The notes below the pieces were generated by a model, which did not search any database, was not told the origin of the DNA, and was given only the letters and a program-made list of their open reading frames with translations. Shown one piece after another: positions 15,876 through 26,000 of a stretch of DNA of 64,000 nt. Location: positions 1 through 64,000 of the forward strand of contig NZ_JAOEFD010000013.1 of the NCBI RefSeq assembly GCF_025420485.1, in the 5' to 3' direction. The stretch is from Nesterenkonia marinintestina. GTDB lineage: Bacteria > Actinomycetota > Actinomycetes > Actinomycetales > Micrococcaceae. A program made the translations under genes and the position numbers. Every line of letters starts with the position of its first letter. Position 1 is the stretch's first letter.

Positions 15876-18854
15876 CTAGTCGGCGTCCTCGTAAGCCGGT
15901 ACGCCCTGATCGTCACCTACTTCCGCGAGGACCGGATGAAAGTAGTCGTAAAGCGACTGTTCGATAGGTGAACTAAACACTAGCCGCGTTCTCACAACAT
16001 TCAGGGGTCGACCGTTCTTGTCGGACATGGTCGCTTGCTCTGCGTATTCACATGTGGCGTCACCCAAGAAGTAAAAGTCAGACCCTTCACTGTCATCCTT
16101 CTTCACAAAGACGAAAAGCCGGACATCGTTATTGGTGATAGCTTGAACTTCATCACTCGCCAATGTGCGACGGCTTCGCGTGTACCACCTCATGTGAGTT
16201 GTATCGATCAATTGATCCTCGTACGCCACTGAAGCTTCGACGCTGTCATCCTTATGCAGTGTGACGAAGATCGGGCAGACTTGCTGTTCCCGGTAAACTT
16301 TGTATCCGTAAACCGTCGAAGCAGACTTCGGGTCGAGGCCCAAGAGTCTCAGAGCGTCTTTTCGCGAGTACTGGCGTCCTACGGTGAATGTCGACGTATT
16401 GTCATAACGATCGATAGTCAACGCCTTTCCAGTCCGAATGACGTCGTTGACGGCTTCAGCAAAGACAACCTCCGAACGAATCGCCTCACGGAACTCGGCA
16501 GTCAGGCTCACATGGCTCTCAGACACCTCAACTATTCCTGGGCCAAACTTCAGCTGATCGTTCTGAGTAGACCGGCCAAGGGTGAAAGTAGAAATGGCAC
16601 TCTCTAATACGGCTGTCGTCGAGAAAATATCCGCACTATTGAATCGTTGGATAAGGTCGTCATGAGTCAGCTCGTTGGTCTCCAATAGTGCCTCGATTAT
16701 GAGAAACTCGTGAAGGCGCTTACTCGGCAGCACCTCGTGACAGAGTAAGCTCAGTGCACGGTCTGCGGCCTGGGAGATCGGCCGCTCAATCCCCAGGAGC
16801 TTGTCACTCAAGGCCAAGTAGTTGTGGCGACCATTGACAGACTTCGTCGCTAGCACGATCGGGTCAGCTGATCTGAATCGGTAGAAGTCCCATAGATGCG
16901 GAACTTGCCCGACACGGTGATACATGTCCTGCAGGGCTTCCTTCAATGTCTTCATGTGGTCGAGCTTTGTCGTTGCGATCGAATCAAGCACCCGGGAGTG
17001 AGCGATGCGATCGAATCTCACACTAGACAGGCCCGATATGACCCCAACCTCCTCCGCGATCACTAGATTCTTCCTGAGGGACTCCTTATTTAGTGAATTG
17101 TCACCAAATAGGGCCACTGGAATCATGTAGTTATTTGCATAATTTCCAATGAAGTCGATTACTACCAAGTACTCTTTCCCTGAGGCAAGCCTCAGACCGC
17201 GACCCAGCTGTTGAACAAAGACGATAGATGACTGTGTCTGGCGCAGCATGACAACTTGATTCACCGTCGGAATATCAACGCCCTCATTGAAAATATCCAC
17301 GGTCAGAAGGTAATGGAGCTGCCCGGCCTCCAACTCCGCCACCCGTCGCTCCCTCACCTCAGGAGAATCGGATCCTGATACCACTGCAGTGCGCAGTGGA
17401 CGTCCTGCAAGCGTTGAATTATTCATGGCCGAGGAGATACCTCGCGCCTCATCCACACGACTGCAGAAGATCAAACCACGAGGTGGCACCCCCGCCTGAC
17501 CGTAAGTTCGGAGCGCTTGCAGCAGGTGCTCTACTCGCTCTGGCGACACAAGCCCTTGAAGCTGTGTTGATTCATCTACCGCTCGAACGACACCGTCTTC
17601 GAACGTGGCGTCAGCAATGCCGTAATAGTGGAACGGAGCCAGCATCTCAGCCTCGAGGGCGTCGTGGAGCCTGATCTCATACGGCACATTGAAATCGAAC
17701 TGCTCGAATACGTTGAATCCATCACCCCTTTCAGGAGTGGCAGTCATACCGAGCAGGAACGCCGGCGTGAAGTAGTCAAGTATCTTCTGGTACGACGCTG
17801 CTCCGGTGCGATGTGCTTCGTCAATCAATATGTAGTCGAACTCATCCGGGCGATAAGTACTCAGGACACGATCCTGAGACATCGTCTGCATGGTCGAGAA
17901 GAGGTACTTACTACCAGAGTCGTCGTGGGAGCCGACACGTTTGCCGAACGCCTCCTGAGGTTCCTGAAGCACGGCCCGGTAGGACTCCACACTCTTATCC
18001 AGGATCTGTTCCCTGTGTGCGAGAAAGAGCATTCGCGCGGGCGCGAATTGTTGAACATCGAGGGCCGAGAGAATCGTCTTGCCTGTCCCCGTTGCGGAGA
18101 CAACCACAGCCTTCCTCTCTCCAAGCTCTCGTACCTTCGCGATCGCTTCGAGAGCTTCAGACTGCATTCGATTGGGGATGATGTTGACGTCCGCAAGAGC
18201 CGACAACGCCGCACTCACGTGCTTGCGCGACGTCTGGCCCCACTGTGGAGGGACATACCGCTTCTCATACTGAGTGATCCATTCAGCGGTGAGGGGTTCC
18301 GACAGTCGATACTCCTCGCGGCGAGCGTTCCAGATTTGCCGACCGAGGTCGCCCTCACTTCCGACGCTCACCTTGAGGTTCCACTCATGGTTACGCGTGA
18401 TTGCGTACTTCGTGAGGTTCGAACTTCCCATCATGGCAGTGACGACTTGATGCGGATGATCGAATATATACCCTTTTGGATGAAAGGACGAAGAGGAATG
18501 AATGCGTACATTAATTCCGATATGGCTGAGGTTAAGAAGTTCCCAGAATGCTTCGGGATTATTGAAGTTTAAGTAATCTGACGTTATGATGCACCCGTCC
18601 CCCTGGTACTGGACGAGATCCTCCTTCAGGACAGCGATTCCTTCTGGAGAAACAAAAGCTACAGAAAATACGAAGGACGAGGCGTGTTTCAACTCTTGAC
18701 GGAGTATCCTGAGCACATGGTCATCGGCGCGATTGGTGACGACTCGGGGAGCGTAGTGTTTTGGGACCCGCGCGAATCCTGGGAGAGGTTCTCTCGTCGA
18801 GTAGTTACCGCCGAAGAAGAAGCTCAGGTCAGGGCTACTCACGCTCTCAGTCAC
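15876..18854 (-). CDS. PLD-nuclease / DEAH helicase / DUF3427 fusion protein
   Basis: The 992-residue protein has three parts. Residues 40-200 are a phospholipase-D-type nuclease with H125-x-K127-x4-D132 and GSSN at 143-146. Residues 225-600 are an SF2 helicase with ATGTGKT (254-260), DEAH (345-348), TATP (371-374) and QLGRGLR. From 650 to the end is the DUF3427-type region. All motifs are intact. Such proteins are linked to DNA repair or anti-phage defence. The GTG at 18854 overlaps the NUDIX stop as GTGA, so the two are translationally coupled. Base composition is far lower in GC than both neighbours, indicating recent transfer. Confidence 0.9.
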   Translation of the reverse strand: MTESVSSPDLSFFFGGNYSTREPLPGFARVPKHYAPRVVTNRADDHVLRILRQELKHASSFVFSVAFVSPEGIAVLKEDLVQYQGDGCIITSDYLNFNNPEAFWELLNLSHIGINVRIHSSSSFHPKGYIFDHPHQVVTAMMGSSNLTKYAITRNHEWNLKVSVGSEGDLGRQIWNARREEYRLSEPLTAEWITQYEKRYVPPQWGQTSRKHVSAALSALADVNIIPNRMQSEALEAIAKVRELGERKAVVVSATGTGKTILSALDVQQFAPARMLFLAHREQILDKSVESYRAVLQEPQEAFGKRVGSHDDSGSKYLFSTMQTMSQDRVLSTYRPDEFDYILIDEAHRTGAASYQKILDYFTPAFLLGMTATPERGDGFNVFEQFDFNVPYEIRLHDALEAEMLAPFHYYGIADATFEDGVVRAVDESTQLQGLVSPERVEHLLQALRTYGQAGVPPRGLIFCSRVDEARGISSAMNNSTLAGRPLRTAVVSGSDSPEVRERRVAELEAGQLHYLLTVDIFNEGVDIPTVNQVVMLRQTQSSIVFVQQLGRGLRLASGKEYLVVIDFIGNYANNYMIPVALFGDNSLNKESLRKNLVIAEEVGVISGLSSVRFDRIAHSRVLDSIATTKLDHMKTLKEALQDMYHRVGQVPHLWDFYRFRSADPIVLATKSVNGRHNYLALSDKLLGIERPISQAADRALSLLCHEVLPSKRLHEFLIIEALLETNELTHDDLIQRFNSADIFSTTAVLESAISTFTLGRSTQNDQLKFGPGIVEVSESHVSLTAEFREAIRSEVVFAEAVNDVIRTGKALTIDRYDNTSTFTVGRQYSRKDALRLLGLDPKSASTVYGYKVYREQQVCPIFVTLHKDDSVEASVAYEDQLIDTTHMRWYTRSRRTLASDEVQAITNNDVRLFVFVKKDDSEGSDFYFLGDATCEYAEQATMSDKNGRPLNVVRTRLVFSSPIEQSLYDYFHPVLAEVGDDQGVPAYEDAD

Positions 18855-19249
18855 GCCTGGACGCTACCCTCGATAAGGTGAATTGCTGGTATATCGGCGG
18901 GCGCCCAATCAAGAGCTCGTAGTTCCTGCTTGGGGTACCAGGCCACTTCAGCGTGCTCTGTCAGGACCGGTTCGCCACTCACTAGGCGACAGAAGTATGT
19001 GGTGAGTACAACGACCGCGAAATCATACTCGTATCGAGTCGTGGTGATTCTTTCTCCCACCTCGACGACACACTCGAGTTCTTCGTCGATCTCACGGATA
19101 AGTGCTTCGCGAGATGATTCATCCGGCTCGATCTTGCCCCCGGGGAACTCCCACTTGTGCGGCAATGAGCCTGTTGGCCCGCGTTTGGCGCACAGAATCA
19201 AACCGTCGCGCTGGATTACAGCACCAACAACGTGGACCTCTTTTTTCAT
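18851..19249 (-). CDS. MutT-type NUDIX (deoxy)nucleoside triphosphate pyrophosphohydrolase
   Basis: The 132-residue protein is a small MutT-like NUDIX enzyme with box GGKIEPDESSREALIREIDE at 37-56, keeping the REIxEE metal ligands; the Gly that normally follows is Glu59. CAKRGPTGSLPHKWEFPGG is the usual lead-in. Expected activity is hydrolysis of (d)NTPs or damaged nucleotides. AGGAG lies nine bases before the ATG. Its stop overlaps the helicase start, and it shares the low GC of the helicase, so it belongs to the inserted pair and not to the core chromosome; a role in nucleotide-based defence is inference. Confidence 0.88.
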   Translation of the reverse strand: MKKEVHVVGAVIQRDGLILCAKRGPTGSLPHKWEFPGGKIEPDESSREALIREIDEELECVVEVGERITTTRYEYDFAVVVLTTYFCRLVSGEPVLTEHAEVAWYPKQELRALDWAPADIPAIHLIEGSVQA

Positions 19250-19306
19250 CGACAGCAGCTCCTGTCATCCCTTGCCATGCGACAGCACGTCGGTACGGTA
19301 CGGACC

Positions 19307-22300
19307 CTACCTGAAGTACTCCCGTGCCCCACGAACCACGGCATCCAGCTCATCCGCCTCGGGCAGATCCTCCGCCTCGACCACGTGCTCCTGATCGATG
19401 TAGTAGAACGCCGCGGAGATGTTCTCCAGCGGGACGCCGAAGTTCCGACTGAAGGCCAGTCGGTAGACGGCCAGCTGCAGCTGCTTGTTCGCCAGATCTC
19501 GGGGCACCTGCCCGGTCTTCCAGTCGACCAGCTCCCACGTGCACTCCCCCATGGCCGCGTTGCGCTCATCTCGTGGCAGCGCCTGCCAGCGATCGAAGTC
19601 TGAGACCTCCACATCGATGCCCCCGGGCTTGCTGCCGAACACCGCGTCGATCCGACCATTGACGGTCACACCGTCCACGGCGGTCATCAGGCCGATCTCC
19701 ATGGCGGCCATCTGACGATCACCCCACGGCGAGGCCTCCAGAGAGGCCCGCACCCGCGAGATGCCGAACTCCCGGCCCAGATGCTTGTCCCCCTGCAGCG
19801 GATCCTCGACTCCCTCCAGCCCCGCTCGGTGGCCGTAGAAGTCCTCGATGAATCCATGCACCGCGGTACCCCGGCGCATCACGTGCGACGGCTGTTTGGG
19901 CACCGGCCGCCGGTACCGCTCCGCCACCGCACGACCGTCGGCGTCGAGCTCCACGAATCGGGAGGTCGACATCGTCGCCGGCAGCCCGGGCGCCCCCAGA
20001 GGCGTCCTCGAGGCCAAGAACCGGTCCACCGCCCACTGCGCCTCCTGCTCGACGTCCGACTGCCCGGACTCCAGACCCTCGCCCATCGAGACGTCCACAC
20101 GCTTCGCCGCGGCCTCCACCGCCGGTCGACGGGTGTGCACCTGCGGCTCCTCATCGATCGGCCGCCGTACCGCGGGCCGCCACGGCTGGCCCTCGTACGG
20201 CTCCTCCACGTACAGGCGCAGCGGGGTCTCCACCAATGGATCGAACGGCCAGGCCGCACCCCAGAGCTCGGAGGCCTTGGGGTTCTCCTCCTTCCTGTAC
20301 TCCTTGACCGCCGCGAGCAGCTCCTCATCGGTGCTCGACTCGATCGCCGGCGAGGAGACCTCCTCCGGCAGGGACATGGCGGTCATCTCACCCGACGTCA
20401 CATCCAGCACCACCAGGGGCTCCACATCGTCGACGAGTGCCAGCTCGCGCAGGAACTGCGAGGGGATCTGTCCGCCCTTCGCACTCCCGGAGTACCGGGA
20501 GCCGGTGGCCAGCAGCAGCCGCTCGGCGCGAGTGAACGCGACGTAGGCGAGACGACGCTCCTCCTCCCGTCGGAACTCCGCCACCTGCTCCGTGAAGTTC
20601 AGCACCGGAGCGTCCTCACCGAAGCCTGCGGCCTCTCGCACCGCCTCGCGCCATCGCTTCGCCTGGCCCTCGCCGGCGGTTCCCAGGGCCGCTGCCCAGA
20701 AGGACAGGTACGGCTGGTCGCTGTCCCACTGGGGCAGGCTCTCGGCGTCGCCGCGCAACGGCCACGGCAGCGTGCCGTTCGATCCGATCCACCTGTCAGA
20801 CATGCTGCTGGGGAACGTGGACTCCCGCAGCCCGATCACTGCGACGACCTCCCATTCGAGGCCCTTGGACGCATGGACGGTCAACAGCTGCACAGCTCCG
20901 GCACGCGGCTCGGCGGCCGCCTGGCCCAGCCCCTGTTCGCGCTCCTCGGCCGCGTCCAGCCACTCCAGGAACCCCTCCAGGTCACCGGCCGTCCCCGAGG
21001 CGGAGGAGTAGCTGCGGGCATGGTCGAGCAGCGCCTCCAACTGTCGCCGCGCCGTGTGCTGCTCGTCGCCGGGTCGGACGAGGACCTCGACACCGACCCC
21101 ACTGACCTCGATCACCCGTTCGATGAGTGTGGGCACATCGGCGGTGGCCGACCGGGCCAGCATCCTGACGTCCTTCTGGGCACGCAGGAGCCGCCGGTGC
21201 CCGTCCTCGGAGAATCCCTCCGCCCGCTCCTGGGCAGGGTCCTCCGGCACGGCGAACAGCCCCTCCACGAGGGAGGACAGTTCGGCGGCCTCCTTCAGCG
21301 GAGCCTCGGACTTCGGCAGCGAATGCCGGGCGAGCCTGTTCAGACGCATCAGGTCTCGGGGACCGATCTGGTACTTCGGGCCGGCGAGCAGACGCAGCAT
21401 GGCATCGCCGCGGGAGGCGTCGGCGATCACACGGAGATAGGCGATGACGTCGGCGACCTCGGGCACATCGATGAGCCCCGCCAGGCCGAGGAACTCGTAG
21501 GGCACCCCGCGCGCGTCGAGCGCACGGGCCACGCCGTTGAGCTGCTTACGGGTCCTCGACAGGACCGCCGCCGTCGGAGGTGCTGCGTCGGAGACCGCCA
21601 GCTCGTCGGCCAGTCGGTCGGCCACCGCGGCCCATTCCTCGTCGTCGGAGGTGAACCACCCGCAGTGGACCTCACCGGTCGCCGTCTTGCCCGCCGTCAG
21701 GGCGGAGATCCGCTTCTCCTCCTGCTTGTGGCGCTTCCACGCAGGAGCCGTCACGTCCTGCCGCTCGCGCAGCGGAGCCACGGCACGGTTGGCGACGTCG
21801 AGGATGGCGGTCCCGTTGCGCCAGGCCTTGGTGAGTTCGAGCCTGCGCGGTGCGAACCACTCCCCCGACTCCGGATCCTGCCTGGTGAACCTGTCGATGA
21901 AGCTGAACAGCTGGCCGGCCGAGGCACCGCGGAAACCGTAGATGGACTGGTTCGGGTCACCCACTGCAGTCACTCCCGGCCCGTCGGTGTGGGCGAACAG
22001 GGCTGTGAAGAGCTCCAACTGCGCATGCGAGGTGTCCTGGAACTCGTCGAGCAGCACCAGCCGGTACTTCTGCCGCTCCTGCTCCGGGGCATCGGTCTCA
22101 CGGACGATCCTCACCGCACTGATCAGCAGATCTCCGAAGTCCATCACCTGGAGTTCGCGCTTCCGCGTCCGGTAGGCCTCCACGACGTCGACGACCAGAC
22201 GCCGCACCGCCATGTAGTCGAGGGTCTTCCTGTCCGTGGCATTGAGTTCCTGCTTCGCACGCTTGGCGCCCGGCTGATCTGCGGGAATCTTGTCGACCCT

Positions 22301-22999
22301 TGTGACCTCCTCATCGAGGAACCGACGGATCTCGTCCAGATCGTCGATCAGGTGCTCGGCGCATTCCGAGGTCAGCTTCAACGCATGCGTCGCCAAGGTC
22401 TTCAGGGAGACATCGAGGTCCAGCAGCGCCTGCTGGTGAGCGTCTCCGTATTCGGCGGCGACCCGGGTCATGATCTGCCACGCCTCCGCGTCGGTGATGA
22501 CCCTGGTCTCGGGCTCCAGGCCGATCTGCAGGCCGTAGTCCCGGACGAGGGACTGAGCATACGCGTGGTAGGTCGAGACCTCCGGGGCCAGCAGGTCCAT
22601 CAGACCGTCCGGGTCCACCACCCCCGCCCTCTCGTCCTCACCGAGCAGGTCCTCGACCGCCAGGATGCGCCGTTCCTCCAGCCGCCTGAGCTTGCCGACG
22701 ATCCGTTCGCGCAGCTCTCCGGCGGCCTTCTTGGTGAAGGTGACGCCGAGCACCTGGTCCGGCTTCACGGCCCCGACGGCGACCTGGTAGAGGACACGGT
22801 CGGCCATGGTCGCGGTCTTCCCGGAACCGGCACCGGCGACGACGAGCATCGGCTCCAGCTCATGTTCGATGACCGGTGCCTGCTCGGCAGTGGGCGGGTT
22901 GAACGAACCCTCGAGAGGCTCATGCAGCAGCTCCAGCAGCTGCTCCGCCGAGTACCTCTCGCCCGGACCCGGACGGCGGTGGGATTCAGTGGTGGTCAT
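19307..22999 (-). CDS. adnB: AdnB-type subunit: UvrD helicase fused to RecB-family nuclease
   Basis: The 1230-residue product begins with SF1A motifs (AGAGSGKT at 55-62, TFTKKAAGEL, LLDEFQDTS, GDPNQSIYGFRG, later YVAFTRAERLL) and ends in a RecB-type nuclease with NGRIDAVF, ELVDWKTG and QLAVYRL. This helicase-plus-C-terminal-nuclease form is AdnB of the AdnAB heterodimer, which resects double-strand breaks in actinobacteria. ATG 22999 has GAGG upstream and starts 13 bases after the adnA stop, so the two form an operon. All catalytic motifs look intact. As I recall, the downstream gene is also the AdnB subunit in M. tuberculosis (Rv3201c). Confidence 0.9.
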   Translation of the reverse strand: MTTTESHRRPGPGERYSAEQLLELLHEPLEGSFNPPTAEQAPVIEHELEPMLVVAGAGSGKTATMADRVLYQVAVGAVKPDQVLGVTFTKKAAGELRERIVGKLRRLEERRILAVEDLLGEDERAGVVDPDGLMDLLAPEVSTYHAYAQSLVRDYGLQIGLEPETRVITDAEAWQIMTRVAAEYGDAHQQALLDLDVSLKTLATHALKLTSECAEHLIDDLDEIRRFLDEEVTRVDKIPADQPGAKRAKQELNATDRKTLDYMAVRRLVVDVVEAYRTRKRELQVMDFGDLLISAVRIVRETDAPEQERQKYRLVLLDEFQDTSHAQLELFTALFAHTDGPGVTAVGDPNQSIYGFRGASAGQLFSFIDRFTRQDPESGEWFAPRRLELTKAWRNGTAILDVANRAVAPLRERQDVTAPAWKRHKQEEKRISALTAGKTATGEVHCGWFTSDDEEWAAVADRLADELAVSDAAPPTAAVLSRTRKQLNGVARALDARGVPYEFLGLAGLIDVPEVADVIAYLRVIADASRGDAMLRLLAGPKYQIGPRDLMRLNRLARHSLPKSEAPLKEAAELSSLVEGLFAVPEDPAQERAEGFSEDGHRRLLRAQKDVRMLARSATADVPTLIERVIEVSGVGVEVLVRPGDEQHTARRQLEALLDHARSYSSASGTAGDLEGFLEWLDAAEEREQGLGQAAAEPRAGAVQLLTVHASKGLEWEVVAVIGLRESTFPSSMSDRWIGSNGTLPWPLRGDAESLPQWDSDQPYLSFWAAALGTAGEGQAKRWREAVREAAGFGEDAPVLNFTEQVAEFRREEERRLAYVAFTRAERLLLATGSRYSGSAKGGQIPSQFLRELALVDDVEPLVVLDVTSGEMTAMSLPEEVSSPAIESSTDEELLAAVKEYRKEENPKASELWGAAWPFDPLVETPLRLYVEEPYEGQPWRPAVRRPIDEEPQVHTRRPAVEAAAKRVDVSMGEGLESGQSDVEQEAQWAVDRFLASRTPLGAPGLPATMSTSRFVELDADGRAVAERYRRPVPKQPSHVMRRGTAVHGFIEDFYGHRAGLEGVEDPLQGDKHLGREFGISRVRASLEASPWGDRQMAAMEIGLMTAVDGVTVNGRIDAVFGSKPGGIDVEVSDFDRWQALPRDERNAAMGECTWELVDWKTGQVPRDLANKQLQLAVYRLAFSRNFGVPLENISAAFYYIDQEHVVEAEDLPEADELDAVVRGAREYFR

Positions 23000-23012
23000 G
23001 AGTGTGGTGACC

Positions 23013-26000
23013 TCATTCCGCGTTCGGCTGTGTGACTGTGCCTGCGCCGGGACAGATCGGGCAGAGCACGCCGGCGCGGCAGCTCTGACCGGGCACGTGG
23101 TGGACCATGAATCGGCGACCGGTGACTGTCGCGGCCGCCTCGATGAGCAGCAGGTCCGGCCACGCCTGCGCCTCGGCGGGCCAGTCCTCTCCGGGCTCGA
23201 CATCACCGACGGCCTGCTGGCGGTACTCGATGCCCTCGAGATTCTTCGCCACGCTCCCCAGGTACAGCAGGCCGGCGCCGGCGGTCTCGCCGGAGAGCTC
23301 CACCTCGTCCTCCCCCCGGACGACGACCTTCTGCTCCCCCGGAGTCGCCACGAGCCGCTGATAGAGGCCCAGCTGCGCGTGGCCGCAGATGCCGCATTCC
23401 TCGGGCGAGGTGGAGGTGCTGCCCTGGGGATGCGCCGGGCAGCGGCGCGGACCCTCCTTACCGGTCTTGTGGTCGATGATGTAGTACCGGCCGTCGTCCT
23501 CGCGCTCCAGGCGATCGATCTTCCCCGAGACCGTCACCTCCCGCGGCGTGCCGCGGACGGGCAGTCGCGCGGACACCGTGAAGTGCGCCTCCGAAGCGAC
23601 GTGGGTACGCCCCTGGTCGTGGGCGGCATGCAGGTACCACGCGAGACGTCTGACCATGGCCTCCGCGCGGACGAACTCCTGCCGACTCTCGAAGGAGTCC
23701 GGGGCCATGCCCAGTTCGGGCCACCGGTCGGCCAGCACTGCTGTGAGCCTGTCCCCGGTCTGGCCCTCCGTCGCACCCTCGTCCGGCTCCGGATGGTCCT
23801 CGGCGATGGAGTGGATCAGCATCCCCAGCTCCCGGCGGCGGTCCGTCTCCGGTTCGCCGCCGACGGCGCCGACGAACCAGCTCAGCGGCTGGTCCTGCGC
23901 CGTGCCCGCCGACGACGGGGAGACCCGGATCTGTGCGCCCTCATCGAGCTCGTCCTCGGTGATGAGCTCCTCGAACTGCTTCGGATCCACCAGTCCCCAC
24001 CAGTCCGAGGGTGCCGCGCCGGTGATGCTCTCCCCCGTGGTCTCTGCGTAGGCGTTCCCCAGCACGGCCAGCGCACGAGCCGCGTCCTCGGCGACGTCGT
24101 CGGGGATCCGGGAGTCGCCTGAGGCGTGGGACTCCAGGGTCCGACGCAGCTCGGCGGCGAGGGTCGGGGCCGTCATGGGGCGCGGACGTGCCAGCTCGGG
24201 GGACGGACGCTCCACGGGCGGCACGATCAGATCGATCAGCAGACTCGGAGTCTGATCGGTGCTGGTGACGCCGATGCCGACCAGCCGTCGTCGTGCCCGC
24301 GAGACTGCGGCGGCGAAGAGCCGGTACTCGTCCTGCAGCACCTGCATCCGCTTCGCCCGAGCTGATCTGCCGCCCCGGTCCGCGTCTCCCGCGGCGAGGT
24401 CCGCCAGCCGGGAGGAGGCCAGCAGCTCGCCGCGGGGCCTCAGGTCGGGCCAGACCCCGTCCTGCATTCCGGTGAGGATCACCGTGTCGAACTCGCGGCC
24501 GGCGGCCGTGGCCGGGGTGAGCACGCTGACGGCGTCGCCGACGGTGGAGGTCTCAGCCAGGGTGTCCATCGGCAGCTCCATCTCCTCGATATAGGTGACG
24601 AAGTGACCGATGCGTTGACCCGGCAGCTGGTCGGTGTAGCGCTCGGCCGCCTCGAACAGCGCGACGACGGCGTCCAGGTCCCGGTTCGCGCGCCGTGCCT
24701 GTTCACCGCCGCCCTCAGACTCCTCCACCCAACGGCGCTGACGACCTCCGGCCGTCCACAGGGCCCACAGCACATCGCCCGGCCCGGCGCCGGGAGTCTC
24801 CGCGGATCCTCGCGCGGCCGCGACCATCCGCGCGATGCGCCGCAGCCCCGTCAGAGCCCGGTGCTCCGACTCGGCGGCCCGGACGGACACGGGGTCCTCC
24901 GGGTCTTCGACGGCGGCCAGCAGCAGCGCATCAGAGCCTCGCGCTCCCCCGACGTCCTCCCCGGCCTCGGCGATCCGCTCCCGCTCCAGCGCCAGCAGGA
25001 CCCGCCGGATGCGGCGCAGCGTGATCGCGTCGACGCCCCCGTACGGACCGGCGAGGAGCCGCTGCACCGTGGGCACGTCCAGACGGTCCTCCGCCTCGGT
25101 GCCTGTCACCGCTCGCATGATCCGCAGCAGAGGCGCGACTGCGGTCTCCCGGCGCAGGACGACCTCACTCATGGATCGCTCCACCGCCAGACCGTGGGCG
25201 GCGAACAGACGCATCAGGCGGTGGACGTCGGTCCCGCTGCGGGTGATCACGGCGATCTCCCCCAGTGGCACCCCGGCGCCGTCGGGACCTCCCCGGTGAT
25301 GCCGCTCCAGAACCTCCTGCAGGATCATCTGCTCGCCGTGATCCTCAGACCCCACGATGCTGACCGAAGACCCCCGCGCCGACGTGTCCGTCCCGGCCGG
25401 GAAGTTCCGGTGCGGCCCGGGCTTCGCACGTGACCCGTGGGCGTGGTCCTCCTCCCGGCGGGTGCGCTGGGCGGCGACAAGTTCCTCGAGCTCCTGCGAC
25501 CGGTCCACGGCCAGCAGCTCCCATCGGCTCCGATACAGCTGCGAATCTCCGACGGCGCCGATGCGCCGGACCACACGCCCGTAGACAGCGCCGACCTCGT
25601 CGGACATCCTGTGGTCCTGCACCAGGCTGAGGACCTCCGGATCCCGGCCGGCGGAGACGTCCGTCGGGCGCATCGAACCGCGTCGACCACGGAGGCGCGT
25701 GCCGTCGGGCAGACTCTGGTCTCCGCCGTCGGCGGCCCAGTTGGCCAGCAGATCCGGACGAGCTCCGCGGAAACCCTGCACCGCCGCATCCGGGTTGGCG
25801 AAGGCCACCACGGGACCCCCGGCACCGATGAGGCGCAGCAGACGGTGGACGTTCGGGTTGGCCTCCTGGAGGTCGTCGACGAGGATCAGCCGAAGGCGCC
25901 CCCGTTCGGCCTCGAGCAGGGCGGCGTCCTCCTCCAGGACGTCGCAGGCGCGGGCGATGAGTCCCGACGGGTCGAACGCGTTCGGAGCCTGCTGCCCCAA

